From an uncultured Collinsella sp. (GTDB taxonomy: Bacteria; Actinomycetota; Coriobacteriia; Coriobacteriales; Coriobacteriaceae), in contig UQKU01000047.1 of the NCBI GenBank assembly GCA_900541675.1, forward strand, positions 1-7,198: a DNA stretch of 7,198 nucleotides, read 5' to 3'. How positions within the stretch are numbered: the first letter of the stretch is position 1; every line of letters starts with the position of its first letter. The translations under genes were made by a program, and so were the position numbers. Below the pieces are notes generated by a model. It did no database searches and was not told where the DNA came from. It worked only from the letters and a program-made list of their open reading frames with translations. Below, one piece after another: positions 5,955 through 7,198 of the stretch.

Positions 5955-5960
5955 ATCATA
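5955..5960 (-). promoter_or_regulatory. -10 element (TATGAT) for the candidate ncRNA
   Basis: TATGAT on the minus strand (5 of 6 to TATAAT) places a transcription start near 5948, three bases before the closing helix. At 17-nt spacing the -35 would be CTGGAA (5978-5983), a poor match, so the promoter call rests on the -10 and on its agreement with the RNA boundary. Confidence 0.35.
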
Positions 5961-5985
5961 AAGCGGCACTTTGTGGATTCCAGTC

Positions 5986-6014
5986 TTGACATTACAAAAA
6001 TCGTGTCGGACGAT
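5986..6014 (+). promoter_or_regulatory. Predicted sigma70-type promoter of the radical SAM gene
   Basis: A perfect -35 TTGACA (5986-5991) is followed after 17 nt by GACGAT (6009-6014), which keeps the important second A and last T of the -10. Transcription would begin near 6021 and leave an untranslated leader of about 77 nt. It is divergent from the ncRNA promoter. Confidence 0.4.
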
Positions 6015-6097
6015 TACGGCACCTTGGGCTTGAGCCGTCCGTGCGGTTGGTCCTTTTGCGCTTGAGCTGCTGAATCGTTGTTTTGGAGCATGTTTTT

Positions 6098-7051
6098 ATG
6101 CCGACGTCGTTGACCGAACTTTTTTCGCCCGCCTGCCATTTGTGTCCGCGCCGTTGCGGTGCGGCGCGCGATGAGGGTGCGCGCGGCGCATGCGGTGCTA
6201 ACGACACGCTCAAGGTGGCCCGCGCGGCGCTTCATATGTGGGAGGAGCCGCCTATCTCGGGCGAGGCCGGTTCGGGCACGATCTTCTTTAGCGGCTGCTC
6301 GCTCAAATGCGTCTATTGTCAGAACCACGAGATCTCGACGGGCAATTTTGGGCTTGAGATTTCGCCCGAGCGCCTGGTCGAGATTATGTTGGAGCTGCAG
6401 GACCAGGGTGCGAGCAATATTAACCTGGTGACGGCGACACACTACGCGCACCTGCTGCCGGCTGCGATTGCCGCGGCACGGGCGCGCGGGCTGTCCATCC
6501 CAATCGTCTACAACACGAGCGGTTATGAGCGCGCGAGTGCCGTGGCGGCGCTTGGCGATTTGGTCGACGTGTGGCTTACCGACTTTAAACATGCCGATGC
6601 GGGGCTTGCGCAGTCGCTCTCCCACATTAAGGACTACCCGCGTGTGGCCGTGTCGGGCTTGGCGCAAATGGCGCGCGAGATTGAGCGCCGCGGGGGAGAG
6701 CTGGTGGACGAGGACGGGCTCATGAAGCGCGGCATGATCGTGCGTCACCTGGTGCTGCCGGGGCATGCGGACGATTCGTGTCGCGTACTGGACCTTGTGT
6801 GGCAGACGGTGGGCGATGTGCCGATCTCGGTCATGAACCAGTACACGCCCAATGCGCTCATGCGCGAGCAGGGCGGCGACCTGGCACGAGCCGTGACGCG
6901 CGATGAGTACGAGCAGGTGCTCGACCATGCCGACGACCTGGGCTTTACAACGATGTTCTGGCAAGAGGGCGGCGCGGTAGACGAGAGCTTCACCCCAGCG
7001 TTTGACACCACCGGCGTCCTTACCAGCGCAAAGCAACGCGTTCGCCGATGA
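6098..7051 (+). CDS. Radical SAM protein, PflX family (COG1313-like)
   Basis: A 317-aa radical SAM enzyme related to pyruvate formate-lyase activases; these use a [4Fe-4S] cluster to cleave S-adenosylmethionine to a 5'-deoxyadenosyl radical. The cluster motif CSLKCVYC has Cys67, Cys71 and Cys74. Before it, an N-terminal cysteine set CHLCPRRC (13-20) plus Cys32 suggests a second metal site. Other family stretches are NINLVTATHY (107-116), VYNTSGYE (137-144), LTDFKHAD (160-167), DEDGLMKRGMIVRHLVLPGH (204-223) and MNQYTP (246-251), ending in the usual TPAFDTTGV (299-307). The substrate of this family is not established. No formate-lyase-type glycyl radical enzyme is in the window. Start ATG 6098 has GGAG (6085-6088) at 9 nt; the in-frame TTG at 6083 overlaps that ribosome site. 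The TGA stop is the first three bases of a long inverted repeat, whereas the other six genes end in TAG. Confidence 0.92.
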   Translation: MPTSLTELFSPACHLCPRRCGAARDEGARGACGANDTLKVARAALHMWEEPPISGEAGSGTIFFSGCSLKCVYCQNHEISTGNFGLEISPERLVEIMLELQDQGASNINLVTATHYAHLLPAAIAAARARGLSIPIVYNTSGYERASAVAALGDLVDVWLTDFKHADAGLAQSLSHIKDYPRVAVSGLAQMAREIERRGGELVDEDGLMKRGMIVRHLVLPGHADDSCRVLDLVWQTVGDVPISVMNQYTPNALMREQGGDLARAVTRDEYEQVLDHADDLGFTTMFWQEGGAVDESFTPAFDTTGVLTSAKQRVRR

Positions 7052-7122
7052 TTTTTCTGGGACGGGGATTAAAAAATCATTTTGTACCTAATGATTTTTT
7101 AATCCCCGTCCCAGAAAAATCA
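7049..7122. repeat. 33-bp perfect inverted repeat with 8-nt loop
   Basis: Left arm 7049-7081 and right arm 7090-7122 are perfect reverse complements around the loop TTGTACCT. The left arm contains CTGGGACGGGGATTAAAA, and its first three bases are the TGA stop of the radical SAM gene. Such a long perfect stem points to a REP/MITE-like mobile hairpin rather than a simple terminator, although it would also end transcription. It is a different family from the 39-bp repeats but shares the GGGACRGG core. Confidence 0.85.
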
Positions 7123-7156
7123 GGTTGATTTTCAATCTCAACGCAACAGCCTGAAC

Positions 7157-7198
7157 GGGCCCCGCGTTTCCGCAGCTAGCGCAACGCGGGAATAGCCC
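7157..7198. terminator. GC-rich hairpin at the window end
   Basis: CCCGCGTT (7161-7168) pairs with AACGCGGG (7183-7190) across a 14-nt loop, and GGGC (7157-7160) can pair with GCCC (7195-7198) outside an asymmetric bulge. It has terminator or structured-RNA form, but the window stops here, so whether it belongs to a gene to the right cannot be told. Confidence 0.35.

Noticed and set aside
6014..7036. 340-codon minus-strand frame over the radical SAM gene
   Set aside because: Antisense to a gene with clear cluster cysteines; Arg/His-rich translation without family features.

Overview
This 7.2 kb window looks like chromosomal DNA from a high-GC actinomycetote of the gut Coriobacteriia, most likely Collinsella or a close relative. 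That placement rests on codon use, gene types and the hairpin repeat built on AAACCACCACAAAGG, which I associate with Collinsella; it is recognition, not a database result. Seven protein-coding loci are supported, one of them broken by a nonsense codon. Six of the seven end in TAG.

Layout. 118-837 (+): B3/4-domain protein with an in-frame TAG at codon 107. 1010-1459 (+): MarR-family regulator. 1579-2433 (+): DegV-family fatty-acid-binding protein. 2513-2833 (+): short MGMT-family protein that keeps the acceptor cysteine. 2834-3164: gene-free stretch of hairpins between convergent genes. 3165-4214 (-): trpS. 4371-5570 (-): WecA/TagO/MraY-family polyprenyl-phosphate sugar-1-phosphate transferase. 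5571-6097: a 0.5 kb intergenic region that appears to encode a structured RNA of about 170 nt on the minus strand, with 6S-RNA-like architecture, and a divergent promoter for the next gene. 6098-7051 (+): PflX-type radical SAM protein. 7049-7122: a 33-bp perfect inverted repeat that starts on that gene's stop codon.

The most distinctive structure is non-coding. Three copies of a 39-bp hairpin, in both orientations, sit 11-29 nt after stop codons and probably serve as terminators. A second, longer hairpin family ends the window. Both carry a GGGACRGG core of the kind seen in REP-type elements mobilised by Y1 (RAYT) transposases.

The most interesting candidate is the minus-strand RNA at about 5778-5948. 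It has a 12-bp closing helix of ten Watson-Crick and two G-U pairs; the complementary strand would have two A-C mismatches there, which assigns the RNA to the minus strand. It also has an internal 3'-side hairpin and a U-rich tail. I see no multi-gene defence, CRISPR or biosynthetic system in this window.
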